64,000 bases of DNA, taken from positions 132,446 to 196,445 of the forward strand of contig JAOPHQ010005717.1 in the NCBI GenBank assembly GCA_030340625.1, read 5' to 3'. Position numbers and translations under genes: made by a program. Under the pieces are notes generated by a model, which saw nothing but the letters and a program-made list of their open reading frames with translations, searched no databases and had not been told where the DNA came from. The stretch comes from Merluccius polli (lineage: Eukaryota > Chordata > Actinopteri > Gadiformes > Merlucciidae). Shown here piece by piece: positions 43,156-55,001 of this stretch; position 1 is the first letter of the stretch, and each line of letters starts with the position of its first letter.

Positions 43156-43367
43156 GGGCAAGGCAAGGCAGCTTTATTTATATAGCGCATTTCATACACA
43201 ATGGCAACTCGATGCGCTTTACATAAAACAATAAGAATTGAAATAAAAATTGAAATAAAAAATAAAAGAATAGAAGAATAGAAAGAAATAAAACACTATA
43301 AGAGCAGCATAAAATCATGATTACATAGTGCAATTAAAATTTACAATTTAAAGTGCTTTGAACAAGC

Positions 43368-46300
43368 TCAATCATAAGCACAGGAGAAGATAAGTGTTTT
43401 TAACCTGGATTTAAAAATGTTCACAGTTGGGGCTGATTTCAGTTCAGCTGGTAGTTTGTTCCTTTTTTGTGCAGCATAACAGCTAAAAGCTGCTTCACCA
43501 TGTTTAGTTTGAACTCTGGGCTCCACTATCTGACCTGAGTCAGTAGATCTCAGAGCCCTACTGGGTTTGTATTCTACTAAGATGTCATTCATGTATTCTG
43601 GACCTAAACCATTCAGTGATTTGTAGACCAGTAGCAGAACTTTAAAATCTATTCTATAGCTGACTGGGAGCCAGTGTAAAGACTTTAGAACAGGAGTAAT
43701 GTGCTCTGATCTCTGTGTTCTGGTTAAAACTCGAGCTGCAGCATTCTGAATGAGCTGCAGCTGTTTAATGCTTTTTTGTGGGAGTCCAGTCAGAAGACCG
43801 TTACAGTAGTCGAGTCTACTGGAGATGAAAGCATGAATCAACTTCTCCTGGTCTGTTTGAGACCTAAAACCCTTCGCTCTGGATATGTTCTTAAGCTGAT
43901 AGAAGGCTGTTTTGGTGATGGATTTGATATGACTGCTGAAGGTCAAATCTGAGTCTATCAGCACGCCAAGGTTTCTGACTTGGTCCCTAGTTTTTAGAGA
44001 GAGTGACTCGAGATGTTTACTGACGACAATCCTCTTCTCTTTATTGCCAAAAACAATTACCTCAGTTTTGTCCTGATTTAATTGAAGGAAATTTTGGTTC
44101 ATCCAATTTGTTACTTGCTCTAAACAGTGACACAATGACTGTATTGGACTGTAGTCATCTGAGGACAGTGCTATGTATATCTGCGTGTCATCTGCATAAC
44201 TGTGATAGTCTACATTAGAGTTCTGCAGAACTTGACCCAAAGGCAGCATATATAGACTGAACAGAAGGGGTCCAAGAACTGACCCCTGAGGAACTCCACA
44301 TGTCATAGCCATTCGATTGGATTCTTAACTTCCAATGGTCACAAAATAACTCCGCTCTTCCAAGTAGGACCTGAACCATTCTAGGACTGTTCCGCTGAGT
44401 CCTGCCCAAGTTTCCAACCTGTTCAACAATATACTGTGATCCACAGTGTCAAATGCAGCACTGAGATCCAACAGGACCAGAACTGACACCTTGCCTGAGT
44501 CAGTGTTTAACCTAATATCATTTAACACTCTAATAAGAGCTGTTTCTGTACTGTGGTGAGGTCGGAAGCCTGATTGAAATTTGTCGAAAAGGCCACTGGA
44601 ATTCAAGAAATTGCTGAGTTGATTGAAAACCACTTTCTCAACGATCTTGGCTATAAAAGGAAGATTTGAGATGGGTCTGTAGTTGGTTAACATGGAAGCA
44701 TCCAGCGATCTCTTTTTTAAGAGTGGCTTAATGGCAGCTACTTTTAGGGATTTAGGAAACGTGCCCGATTGGAGTGAGCTATTTAGTATTTGTCGCAAAT
44801 CTATTTGGACAGAGTTCACAATAGTTTTAAAAAAGTCTGATGGCATTGTGTCAAGACAGCATGTTGATGGTTTTAGATGCTGAACTGTTTCCTCTATGGT
44901 TTTTTGGTCAACTGTATTAAATTCTGACATCGCAGTTGAGTTATTCCTGGGAGGTCTTAGGGATTGCGTTATTTTATTGTTTTGTTGATTTGTGTTAATA
45001 TTTAAGGACTGGACTTATGGACTGGATTTTTTCACTGAAAAAGCAAGCAAATTCATTGCATTTTGCAGTGGAAAGGAGTTCTGGAGCTATCTGTTTAGGG
45101 GGGTTTGTCAGCTTATCAACAATAGCAAATAGAGAGCGAGTGTTGTTGATGTTCTTATTAATAATTTCAGAAAAGTGTCGCTGTCTAGCAGGGCCGGTTC
45201 TAGCCCTTTTGGTGCCCTAGGCGAGATTGAGTTTTGCGCCCCCCCCCCCCCCCCTTACTTTGCATATTTTTTCAACCACTATGCTACATTCAGTGTTTCC
45301 CCTACAATTTTGTGTAGCAGTGGTGCTGAGAGTTGGTAACCTAGCAAGGCTAGGGGGGTCCGAGAGCATGCCCCCCCAGAAGAAAACTTAGAAAAATAAC
45401 CCTTTAAATGGTTACTTCTGGTGATATTTTTTGGGGGGGAAATTTACAGATTAAGACTTCCAAATAGACATAACAATCAACAGAATCAAGGCCTCTTCTG
45501 AGACCAGATCGTTGTGCAAATGTGCCTTGAACCTGGCAGAAACTAAGTTCATCTTTTGTGTTAATTTTTAGCTATTTCTTTAGAATTAATCATAAGCCTT
45601 AGAAAAAATAATTTAGACACCACTAGTTTTACATTCAGTTTAAACAGTAAACATGTTTTATTGATATTGTGATTTCCATGTGTTTTCATTATATTTGAGT
45701 AAATTGTGTGTGTGTTGATTGTAGGCTTAAAATAGTTATTCAAAGGACTAACTTGCTTCAAGCTGCATGTCCCTGGTCTCAGTCGTCTGTGTTTCACTGG
45801 TGCCCTGAGTGCTTGATGTGGTCCTGGATGTCCCTTCACTTGTATTCAAGCATATAGTATAGCCAGTTAAGGAGTGTTTAATACAATGTGAAATGATCAT
45901 GAATGTGGTTGAAATTACTTTTAGAAAACAAGCTATTGTATTTTAATACATGCTAACTTTTTTTATTATTGTACTTTAATGCATGGATGTGGCCTGAATA
46001 AATACTATTAAATAGACTCACCTGATGCAGGCTGTGTGTTCCTGGCCTGTGTTTCACTGGTCCCTGGAGTACTGCTACTGGATGCCCCTTCTCCTGCAGC
46101 TGTATTCAAACAGAGTCCATGCTGTTCGTTACACTATTGCATTTAGTCATTTTTATCATCCTACCACATAGTTGCATTCTACAAATACATTTTATCTGAT
46201 TCTGAACATCTAACTTAAATGACAATTACTACCACCACTTACAGTATATTACTACTACTAGGCTGCTACAAGGCTAAATAATACTACTAATAACAATTGC

Positions 46301-48439
46301 TGCTAATAATAATAATAACAACAACAACAATAATACTAGTTGTACTTACAAAGTTCAGAGAGAGGCGAACATGAAGGCTCAGGTGTCCTTTCTCCTGCAG
46401 GTGCCGGCCTCTGCAAATATTGCCTGAGTGCATCTGGTCAATAAAAAAATACATAATTTTAGGATATTCCTGGAGGGAAGCCCTACAGAAGGATGAATAA
46501 TGAAGAGAGGGATATTACTGACAGCACAGTAGTTGGCGATCTAGGCGATTCAAGGATTTTTATCACCCGTGCTACCAGTTGGCAAAATAGCATTACAAAG
46601 TATACCATATCCAGATACTGGTCATTTGACATTTACATTCATGTAGGTTCTCAGACAGTGAATAAAATTACGTTAGCAATACGTAGCAAGCTAGCAAAGA
46701 AACACTAGCTAGCTCGCTAGCGATAGCTTAGTGGTAGCAATGAAACGTCCAACATTAGGTGATGCACAATACTATTTAGTTTGACACTATAATGGCTGAG
46801 ATGAGAAGATTTACCTCTATACTTGGTATTCTTTTCTTCTTCTTCTTTTTTCCGTTTTCGTCCTTGCGCGCCAGAGAGTCTAGACCTCTTCATTTTAATG
46901 GCGAGAGTGCACTCGCCTCGTGCACACTACCTCCGTCAACGGACGGATCTCTTTGACGTTGCATGGGGCGCTCTCGAAATGCATTGTGGGTCCGTACGTC
47001 AAGTCGGCTCCATGGCCTGCGTCAAAAGTTGAGAAGCGTTCGAATTTTCGGGCAGCCCCCCCCCCCCCCCCCCCCGGATGATCATGTTTAATAAACATGT
47101 TTCATTTCGCTTCTTGTTCTAATTCTATGATAAATGGGAATTAAGGGTGCCACTAGTGGGCGCCCCCAACACATTTTGGCGCCCTAGGCGATCGCCTAGG
47201 TCGCCTATGGCAAAAGCCGGGCCTGCTGTCTAGCCTTGAGTAACTCATAGTTAAAATTACAAAGACTTATTTTGTAGAGGTCATGGTGAATTTGAAGTTT
47301 AGTTTTTCTCCACTTACACTCTGCTTTCCTGCATTCTGTTTTTAAAGCCTTTACCATCATAGTGTTCCTCCATGGTGTTTTCTTTCTGATCAAGGTCGTC
47401 TTATTTTTAATAGGTGCAACAGCATCCATGACATTTGAGATTTTCCAGTTAAATTGATCTAGGAGTGCATCAACTGACTCTGCACTCACAGTTGGTGACA
47501 TAGCTATAGCCTCCATAAACTTTGCACTGGTATTCTCATTTATGTACCTTCTCTTAACAGACACAGAGGTTAACTGAACATTTGGAATGATCTGTAAGTA
47601 AAAGAACACACAGAAATGATCAGAAAGAGCCAAGTCCTTAACATCAACAGAAGAAATGTTAACACCTTTAGAGATAACCACATCCAGAGTGTGGCCTCGA
47701 GTGTGTGTGGGCCCTTTCACATGTTGCAAGAGGCCAAAAGTGTCAAGTAGAGCAGAGAGTTCTTTGGCATTACTGTCCATGTTATTGTCTACGTGAATGT
47801 TAAAATCCCCTGTTATGATAAAAAAAAGTTGTAATCAGCGCAGATAACTGACAGCAGTTAAGCAAACTCATGAATGAATTTTCCTGAGTATCTTGGAGGT
47901 CTATAAATGATTAAAAAAAGGACTTTCGGATCACCTTTTAGTAAAAAACAGAGATATTCAACAGAGCTAAAATCACCTAACGTAATTTCCTTGCACTGAA
48001 ATACAGATTTAAAGATGGCAGCAACTCCCCCGCCTTTCTTACCAGTTCGACACTTGTTCATAAAACTGAAATTTGTTGGTGCTGCCTCATTGAGAATAGC
48101 ACAACAGCTACATTCATTCAGCCATGTTTCACTAAGAAGTAAAAAATCTAGATCATAGGTCATAATGACGTCATTAACTAACAGTGATTTGTTGACTAGT
48201 GATCTGATATTGAGTAGAGCTAATCTTGTGGAGATAGCAGGAGACACTGGTATATTTCGAGGTTGACATGCTATACTTAATAAATTGGCAGATTTACCCT
48301 TTTTATTTCTCACCAGTTTAACCATTCTTCTGTTACCTGTCATCACAGGGATTGAGAAGGCTATCTGAACTCCATAGGGCCCTGACTTTTCCTGGGGGAG
48401 AACATTATTGGTATCAGTATTGCAGCCTGGACCCGGCAC
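43368..48439 (-). pseudogene. L2 ORF2, disrupted
   Basis: Endonuclease pieces: LALLNIRSLVNKSLLVNDVI, LLLSETWLNE, GGGVAAIFK, LIIYRPPR (48439-47858), then after a frameshift at the A run near 47822, GHTLDVVISKG and LALSDHFCVFF (47780-47226). After the hAT insert: FSEIINKNINNTRSLFAIVD and EFACFFSEKIQSI. A stop and frame change follow near 44960, then RT (44930-43368) with YRPISNLPFIAKIVEKVV, GVPQGSVLGPLLFSLY and YHSYADDTQIYI. An in-frame TAA at 44325 replaces a codon just before the VPQG region. Several independent lesions make it inactive. Confidence 0.9.
45189..47225 (-). mobile_element. Deleted hAT element inside L2, keeping transposase N-terminal exons
   Basis: 2037 bp with TIRs CAGGGCCGGTTCTAG / CAGGCCCGGCTTTTG and the 8-bp duplication CTGTCTAG (45181-45188 and 47226-47233). 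On the - strand, exon-like pieces are at 46893-46815 (MKRSRLSGAQGRKRKKEEEE, then a gtaaat donor), about 46436-46351 (ALRQYLQRPAPAGERTPEP) and about 46109-46022 and 45840-45745 (Ser/Thr-rich). They resemble the N-terminal leader of hAT/ZMYM-like transposases. No zinc finger or catalytic core remains, so it is a deletion derivative. Confidence 0.85.
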
Positions 48440-48531
48440 GTATCAGTCCGACTCACAGATTATCTGAGTCAGAGGAGGTGGGGGGGCTCTGTGACGTGGT
48501 GGAATGCGAGGGGCTGGACGAGGAGGGGGAT

Positions 48532-49110
48532 TTAGGGGAGAAAAAAATGGGATTTGGGCGTGGTGTGAGTTGGAAATCCAGAAAATGGGGGAATGGGGAA
48601 TCCGGACTGCGTAGAGAGAATGAAAGGCTGGATGGGGTCCCGGTGGGTGAAAGTTGGGAGTCTCCTGGTGGGGCTGGGGGAGACTCCACTTGTTGGGCTG
48701 TTGGGGCTGGGGGAGACTCCTCCTGTTGGGTTGTTGGGGCTGGGGGAGACTCCTCTTGTTGGGGCTGGGGGAAACTCCTCATGTTGGGGTAAGGATGATG
48801 ACGTTAAAGCCTCTCTCTCGGTGTGCTGTCCTTCATGGTCACTCCTTATCTCAGGCGGTAGCAGTTTTTCTCCAGAAGGCTGTCTTATCTGTTGTTTTGG
48901 ATTGTCTCCCCTCTTGTCCTTGGCAGGGGCTGCTGGTGACCGACGCAAAAAATCAAAAATGTTGTAGCTTAACAGCTGTACTCCTGACTTGTTAAGGCAC
49001 AATCCATCTGCCTCAAAGAGGTGTCTGCGTTCCCAAAAAATGTTGAAATTGTCAATAAAGTTCACTGATTGGGCAGCACACGTATCTTTGAGCCATCTGT
49101 TTAGCATCAA
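48532..49110 (-). pseudogene. L2 ORF1 C-terminal fragment (SGNH-type) with Pro/Ser repeat
   Basis: Starts with NRWLKDTCAAQSVNFIDNFN and FEADGLCLNKSGVQLLSYNI, like the end of the esterase (SGNH) domain in ORF1 of L2/CR1 elements. There the motif is usually D-G-x-H with a catalytic His; here the His position is Cys. After it comes a GGVSPSPN-type repeat. The 5' end of the element is missing. Confidence 0.65.
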
Positions 49111-49117
49111 CAGCCTG

Positions 49118-50090
49118 CTGAGTCTGGCTATGAGACTAAAACAGCGTGGAGATAGGTCTGGCTATGAGACTAAAACAGTGTGAAGATGGGCCTGGCAATG
49201 AGAATAAAACACAGTGTGGAGATAGGTCTGTCTATGAGAATACAACAAAGTGTGGAGATAGGTCTGGCTATGAGAGACTAAAACAAAGTGTGGAGATAGG
49301 TCTTGCTATGAGAGACTAAAACACAGTGTGGAGATAGGTCTGGCTATGAGACTAAACACAATGTGGAGATAGGTCTGGCTATGAGACTAAAACACAGCGT
49401 AGAGATAGGCCTGGCTATGAGAGACTATAACAGTGTGGAGATAGGTCTGGCTATGAGAGACTGAAACAGTGTGGAGATAGGTCTGGCTATGAGAGACTAA
49501 AACACAGTGTGGAGATAGGTCTGGCTATGAAACTAAAACTGTGGAGATAGGTCTGGCTATGAAACTAAAACTGTGGAGATAGGTCTGTCTATGAGACTAA
49601 AACAGTGTGGAGATAGGTCTGGCTATGAGACTAAAACACAGTGTGGAGATGTTTTCTTATGAGAGACTAAAACACAGTGAGGAGATAGGTCTGGCTATGA
49701 GACTAAAACACAGTGTGGAGATAGGTCTGGCTATGAGAGACTAAAACACAGTGTGGAGATAGGTCTGGCTATGAGAGACTAAAACACAGTGTGGGGATAG
49801 GTCTGGCTATGAGACTAAAACACAGTGTGGAGATAGGTCTGGCTATGAGAGACTAAAACACAGTGTGGAGATAGGTCTGGCTATGAGAGACTAAAACAAA
49901 GTGTGGAGATAGGTCTTGCTATGGGAGACTAAAACACAGTGTGGAGATAGGTCTGGCTATGAGAGATTAAAACACAGTGTGGTGATAGGTCTGGCTATGA
50001 GAGACTAAAACACAGTGTGGAGATAGGTCTGGATATGCGAGACTAAAATACAGTGTGGTGATTGGTCTGGCTGTGCGAGACTCGGTCAAA
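49118..50090 (+). repeat. Large NEK1-intron VNTR, block 4
   Basis: About 26 units (ggagataggtctggctatga + gactaaaacacagtgt), same array as blocks 1-3. Confidence 0.93.
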
Positions 50091-50148
50091 TCTGGTTGAA
50101 TGAAAATTCACTGACATACTCCGACCTTCGACACAGAGAATATTGTCT

Positions 50149-50745
50149 TCTGTTATACCATGGCCCAGATGAATACTCGATTCTGATTGGCTGGAGAAAT
50201 GGCCATGATGCAAGCAGCCTTGTCACTGGTCTAAAAATTGATGCGCCGAACGTTAGTAATTTGAATTTGAATATATTAAGGATAGCCCGGACAGTAACTG
50301 TCAACTTGGACCGGATTCGGAGGGACTACGTTTAGAAAGCTTCCCCGTTGCCATGTCGTTACTAACATTGTCTCTATGTACTGGAGTAATAAGGCAACTT
50401 CCGCATTCCATATGAATCTCATGTTAACTGACATTAGTCGGACCCAGGCATTAGTCAGACCCAAATATTTCTCCGGTCATTTGCCGTTTGTTTACAGGCA
50501 CACACAAAGTAATGCGAGCTAAAAGTTATACTTTTAAGACAGAATTACACCAAAATATGAATCAACACCCTTATATTTTTATTGATTCGTAAGTGGCCAT
50601 GGTATTAGCGGGATAATCAATGCGAAAAATAATGCACTTCGCGGAGGCAAAGTGCATTATTGTACACAGGGGTTTTTAGCCCGTGTCGTGCATTATTTTT
50701 CGATAAAGGCACATCTCGTCATGGATTCTCCCTTACTTATCACCT
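50149..50745 (+). mobile_element. Dispersed interspersed repeat, copy 2
   Basis: Begins tataccatggcccagatgaa and shares ordered blocks with 1990-2480. Near its right part the inverse gccatggtattagcgggata occurs, then gtgcattattttt palindromic pieces. Likely a non-autonomous DNA element, family unknown. Confidence 0.6.
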
Positions 50746-50749
50746 GGAT

Positions 50750-51600
50750 CCCCTAGAATGAAAGTTCTGGAACGTAAGTTGTCATGGTGTTGTCCATTAC
50801 CATTTAGTTAGTGACAGGTCATTAACCTCTTCATCCCGAGACCGACGTATACGGGCAGACATGCCCCCTCCTGAAATCAAAGACTTTGTAAGGCATTTAA
50901 ACATCTGAGAAAGCAGTCATGTCATACACCACTAGAACCATAAGAATCTCAACTCTTTGTCTATTGTAACCATTTTTAGCTAAATGAAACATAATTCCAA
51001 CCCCAAACAAAAGAAGTAACAACAAGAGTTTTGTATTTCATAGCATTTTATTTCCCGACATGTTATCTACACAAACTGTACATCATATGAAAGCTGAGAC
51101 TCTGCTGATTCAGTCCAAACCATATCACTCTGTGGCCAAAACTCGCCGGACTAGAGGCCAAAAACCATCAAGAACAAACATCTTTTTCTAGTAACAATCA
51201 CACATTATGTCTTACCTGGTTTTGTCATCAAAGTTGTGTTTGATCGCTTAAAACCACCACATAAACAGATAATCCAATGTCTGGCTAACATTTTGAAACC
51301 TCCCAATCATGTTCACAATCATGTATAGTAGGTTTCACAGAAAATAGGTCCACTGCCTTCAATCGGAACACACATTCTTTATCACCATCTGGTGGCCGGA
51401 TGGTGCAACTGCGATGGTTGGGCGTCATTCAATTATATTCGCCCTGACCTTTCAAGAGGGGTCAAATGTTAAAATTGAACAATGGGTTCTCAAGATATTC
51501 AGTTTGCGTCTCATCATGTTTGTATTGTCATTTTTGCATTGCTTTGCATTGGATTTATTGTTTTTATTTGGAGACTCCGCCTAAGCCTATCTCTACTAAA
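50750..51600. other. NEK1 intron, no feature recognised
   Basis: AT-rich unique-looking sequence (for example cccgagaccgacgtatacgg). No exon, RNA gene or clear transposon end found. Confidence 0.45.
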
Positions 51601-52097
51601 ACTAGAGATGTTCCGATACCATTTTTTCCCTCCCGATACCGATTCCGATACTTGTACTGTGGGTATCGGCTGATACCGAGTACCGATCCGATACCAGTAT
51701 GTTATAAAAAAAATATCATACATGCATGACTGTGATATGATTATCATAGTGGTAAGGCCTGGCTCATGTTAAACTCTTTGTAAAACATGAATAAATACAG
51801 CAAATTCAAGCCATTTATTTTTAAATAGAACAGTATAAAAAACAGTAGTGCAAATGCAATTTGACTAAATAAATCTAGGAATAATTTTTTTTTTTTAAAG
51901 TGCAGCCACAATATTTTTAAATAAAAAAGGCATTTAAATAGAACAGTATAAAAAAAACAGTAGTGCAACAGCAACGTAATTAAGTAAATCCAGAAATAAT
52001 TATTTTTTAAAAATTAAAGTGCAGCCACAGTATTGTGAAATAAAAAAAGGCATTTAAATAGAACAGTATAAAAAACAGTAGTGCAACAGCAACTTAA
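51601..52097. mobile_element. Fragment of a hAT-like element (GATACCGAT type)
   Basis: tagagatgttccgataccat with repeated ccgatac motifs, as in a widespread teleost hAT end. It is followed by three degenerate copies of a roughly 95-bp block (ggcatttaaatagaacagta, aaacagtagtgcaacagcaa). Confidence 0.5.
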
Positions 52098-52200
52098 AGG
52101 GGCACTTGGCAACTTTTTCAACTTAATAAACCCGTCTGGAAATCATTTGGATGGTTAAATGGTCTGTTCCGGCGTCCGGCCGTTAGTTCGGTATGCGACC
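52098..52200 (+). mobile_element. Left end of the TTAA MITE, copy 2
   Basis: AGGGGCACTTGGCAACTTTT and the next 80 bases match 14471 onward; TTAA precedes it. The right end was not found, so this is a fragment or differs inside. Confidence 0.75.
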
Positions 52201-52728
52201 GCAAAGTCAAACTCGAAACGGTGAAAGTGATACAACACAAAAAAACCTAGTTTGTAGGCTATTTCCTACCTTGTGTCTAGATGTTGTTTTCTGAGGAAAT
52301 AACACCTGCTCGCATCTATTTTTTGTGCGTTTTTATCACTCATTTCCGCATGTCAAAACTCCCCCGGCACATATATTAACAAAGATAAACTTTGCAATTA
52401 TTGCATTAACAGGAAATTAGTCATACGCGGTACCACAGCCATTGGTCGCCACACACTCTTGAGATCTTGAGTTTGAGTTCCTAAGGTAGGAAGTGAAGAG
52501 ACTCCTACCATCGCTGCGCGATTGTTGCCGGGGGGGGGGCTCTCCCCCTGGGCCCCGGTTGCACCGTCGATAGTTACGCCACTGATCGTTTCATGGACGC
52601 AATTTTCTCATTACATAACAGACAGATCGCACTTCCAGCTCTTTCCACGAACGCAATCTGTCCAATCGGGCTGAAAGTTGCGGACTTTCTTCCCATGCTT
52701 TTTCCTTTTTAACATTTTGATTAGCGCC

Positions 52729-53229
52729 AGGGGTGGACTGGCCATCGGGGCCGACGCACATCTTTGGGCCGGCCCAGGACTGTCATAAAAATACAAAATA
52801 AAGTAATTTGGCCCAACCGGAGGCGGTGTGTTACGATCGCGCCCCCCCCCCCCCCCCCCCCCCCCCGGTCGGTCTTCGGACCAGGGTGTGTTACGCGCAT
52901 CCCGCGCATTACTCAGATAGACTGTAACTGCCTATTTGCCACGAAGCCTTGTCATTATAGGGCCAGCGTGCGTGCGTGTGTGTGTGTGTGTGCGTGTTGG
53001 GAGAGTCGGGTTGATTAAAAAAAATACGGTTTTCTCCGAATGTAATGACGTGTTTCAATCGACACAGCTCTCCCCTAGTATTGACTGTTATTTTAGCATT
53101 ATATTAGGGTAGACCTAGTCTGATTCCTTGATTACATTTTTTCCCCCCCCTCAACTAATTTCGTCCGAGAGCCCCGGCCGTCGGCAAAAGAGCCACATGT
53201 GGCTCGCGAGCCATAGGTTCCCGACCCCT
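52729..53229. mobile_element. Two hAT-end fragments
   Basis: The left end caggggtggactggccatcg (52729) and the right end gaaccta-type tip on the - strand (caggggtcgggaacctatgg, ending at 53229) are CAGGG-type hAT termini found widely in fish. They are different families. A C run at 52842-52866 and GT repeats lie between them. Boundaries are approximate. Confidence 0.5.
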
Positions 53230-53606
53230 GTGCTATGGCCCTATAGTGATATAGGGCTGCCAACTGATGTTATTCTACACAGTGTTATTCTCACTAAAAC
53301 ATGAAATTTATTTCAGGCAGAAATGAAATCTTCCATTTATTCTGTTTTAGCTTTATTCACTTTGATCCAGTAGCATCCACATTGATTATTTACTTACTTT
53401 ACTTAGTATTTACTTAAACACCCTTGTAGTTGTGGAGATATAGTCTGTTCAGTTTGGGTTATTTTCGGCAAAAACCTGAGAAATAGGCCTAGTGATGAAG
53501 AAGTTAAGGAGCAGGTAAACATTAGACAGTACAGAGACAGGTCATTAAGGAGTAGGTAGGGGTTAGACAGTACAGAGACAGGTCATTAAGAAGCAGGGAG
53601 GGGTTA

Positions 53607-54626
53607 AGGCCACAGTATGCTCGCCGTTCCCAAGCTGGCGCGCGACAATGTGACGTCACGGGAGCGCCGTAACTATTTATACTCGCGCTGGTGGCCGCGA
53701 CACTAGTTGCAGTCTTCTCCTGAACAGAGGTGTCGCAACTGAGGAAAGGCGACCGACTTTGCTATTTCTACGCACTAGAAGAAGATATACTAATACTGGT
53801 ACCCCTGTGTCTTTAATTTCTTACACATCATTAGACATTCAGTTAAGGTCACCAGGATGTCTCTCACTATACAGCAGGCCTGGGGAATCTGTTCCACAAA
53901 GGGCCGGTGTGGCTGCAGGTTTTTGTTCAAACCAAGCAGCAGCACACCAGACTTGACTCATTTAATCAACTGATCTCAGTCTTCAGAGAGCTGATTGGTC
54001 AAACTGTGTGCTCTTGGTTGGTTTGAACAAAAACCTGCAGCCACACCGGCCCTTTGTGGAACAGATTCCCCAGGCCTGCTATACAGCATTATGTCTATTA
54101 CTTTACATTGCTATTATTCTACATCACTGCCACACCTGGTCAGCCATCAACATTCCAGTGTATGGCAGCAGTTCTCATATGAATAGTGTTTGTAAGCATC
54201 TATCTTAATAACTTAATGATTATCTTATATACTTTTATTTTATAACTTAATGCCGCTTTGAGATAGTTTTTCAGCCACGTGATTTCACTCGTCTTTGACC
54301 ACAACAACAGTAGACAGCACTTACGTAAAACCACAGTTTATTAGCGAAAAAATATACACCACACAGTAAAATAGAAAGTATAAAGAAAGAAGCCTTAGCA
54401 ATAAGGCGCATTAAAATGTGCCTTCGAACTCATCCAGTTTCTTGTTTCCGCTTTGTCGTGCTCAGCTGGAAAAAAAAAGAGTGGTGCGCGACACAATGTG
54501 ACGTCAAAATGACGTAGATCTCGCCGGCGCGACCGGGCTAAAATCCTGTCGCACCGGCGAGATCTACGTCATTTTGACGTCACATTGTCGCGCGACAGCT
54601 TGGGAACGGCGAGCATACTGCGCCCT
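53607..54626. mobile_element. Harbinger-like element with TTA duplication
   Basis: 1020 bp, ends AGGCCACAGTATGCTCGCCG and the inverse of AGGGCGCAGTATGCTCGCCG, flanked by TTA at 53604-53606 and 54627-54629. Inverted arms run about 60 bp, and inner cgccggcgcgac arms are near 54480-54590. Contains the hAT-like MITE at 53875-54078. No transposase. Confidence 0.82.
53875..54078. mobile_element. 204-bp foldback MITE, copy 2
   Basis: Nearly identical to 22590-22793 (a few substitutions); duplication CTATACAG at 53867-53874 and 54079-54086. Nested in the Harbinger-like element. Confidence 0.93.
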
Positions 54627-55001
54627 TTAGACAGTTTATTAAGGAGCAGGTAGGGGTTAGACAGTACAGAGACAGGTTATTAAGGAGCAGGTAGGGGTTA
54701 GACAGTACAGTGACAGGTTATTAAGGAGCAGGTAGGGGCTAGACGGTACAGAGACAGGTCATTAAGGAGCAGGTAGGGGCTAGACGGTACAGAGACAGGT
54801 CATTAAGGAGCAGGTAGGAGTTAGACAGTACAGAGACAGGTCATTAAGGAGCAGGTAGGTGTTAGGGGGCATCTTTGCTCTAGGATGCACTGTGGACACT
54901 GGGGATTGAACCCAGAACCTTTCAGCTGGGAGTGGAACACTCAGGAGGTCTGACCTGGTGAAGGTCTAACCTGGTGACGGTCTGACTGTGATCTCCTGCA
55001 G

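Larger units (their letters stand above)
43156..49117 (-). mobile_element. L2 LINE, 5'-truncated, with hAT insert
   Basis: The 3' end (gggcaaggcaaggcagcttt + atttatatagcgcatttcat on +) is the typical fish L2 end. Going up the - strand: RT (44930-43368), endonuclease (48439-47205), and the C-terminal part of ORF1 (49110-48532). The hAT element at 45189-47225 splits it. It lies in the VNTR, and VNTR units flank both sides. Confidence 0.9.
53490..54940 (-). mobile_element. SINE with internal VNTR, copy 3 (interrupted)
   Basis: VNTR units (aggagcaggtaggggttaga + cagtacagagacaggtcatt) at 53505-53606 and 54627-54860. The tRNA-like head on - at about 54885-54940 (tgaacccagaacctttcagc read on +). 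A Harbinger-like element (53607-54626) splits the VNTR at TTA. Confidence 0.75.

Noticed and set aside
48352..48995. Gly/Leu/Trp-rich plus frames
   Set aside because: Antisense of the Pro/Ser repeat in L2 ORF1.
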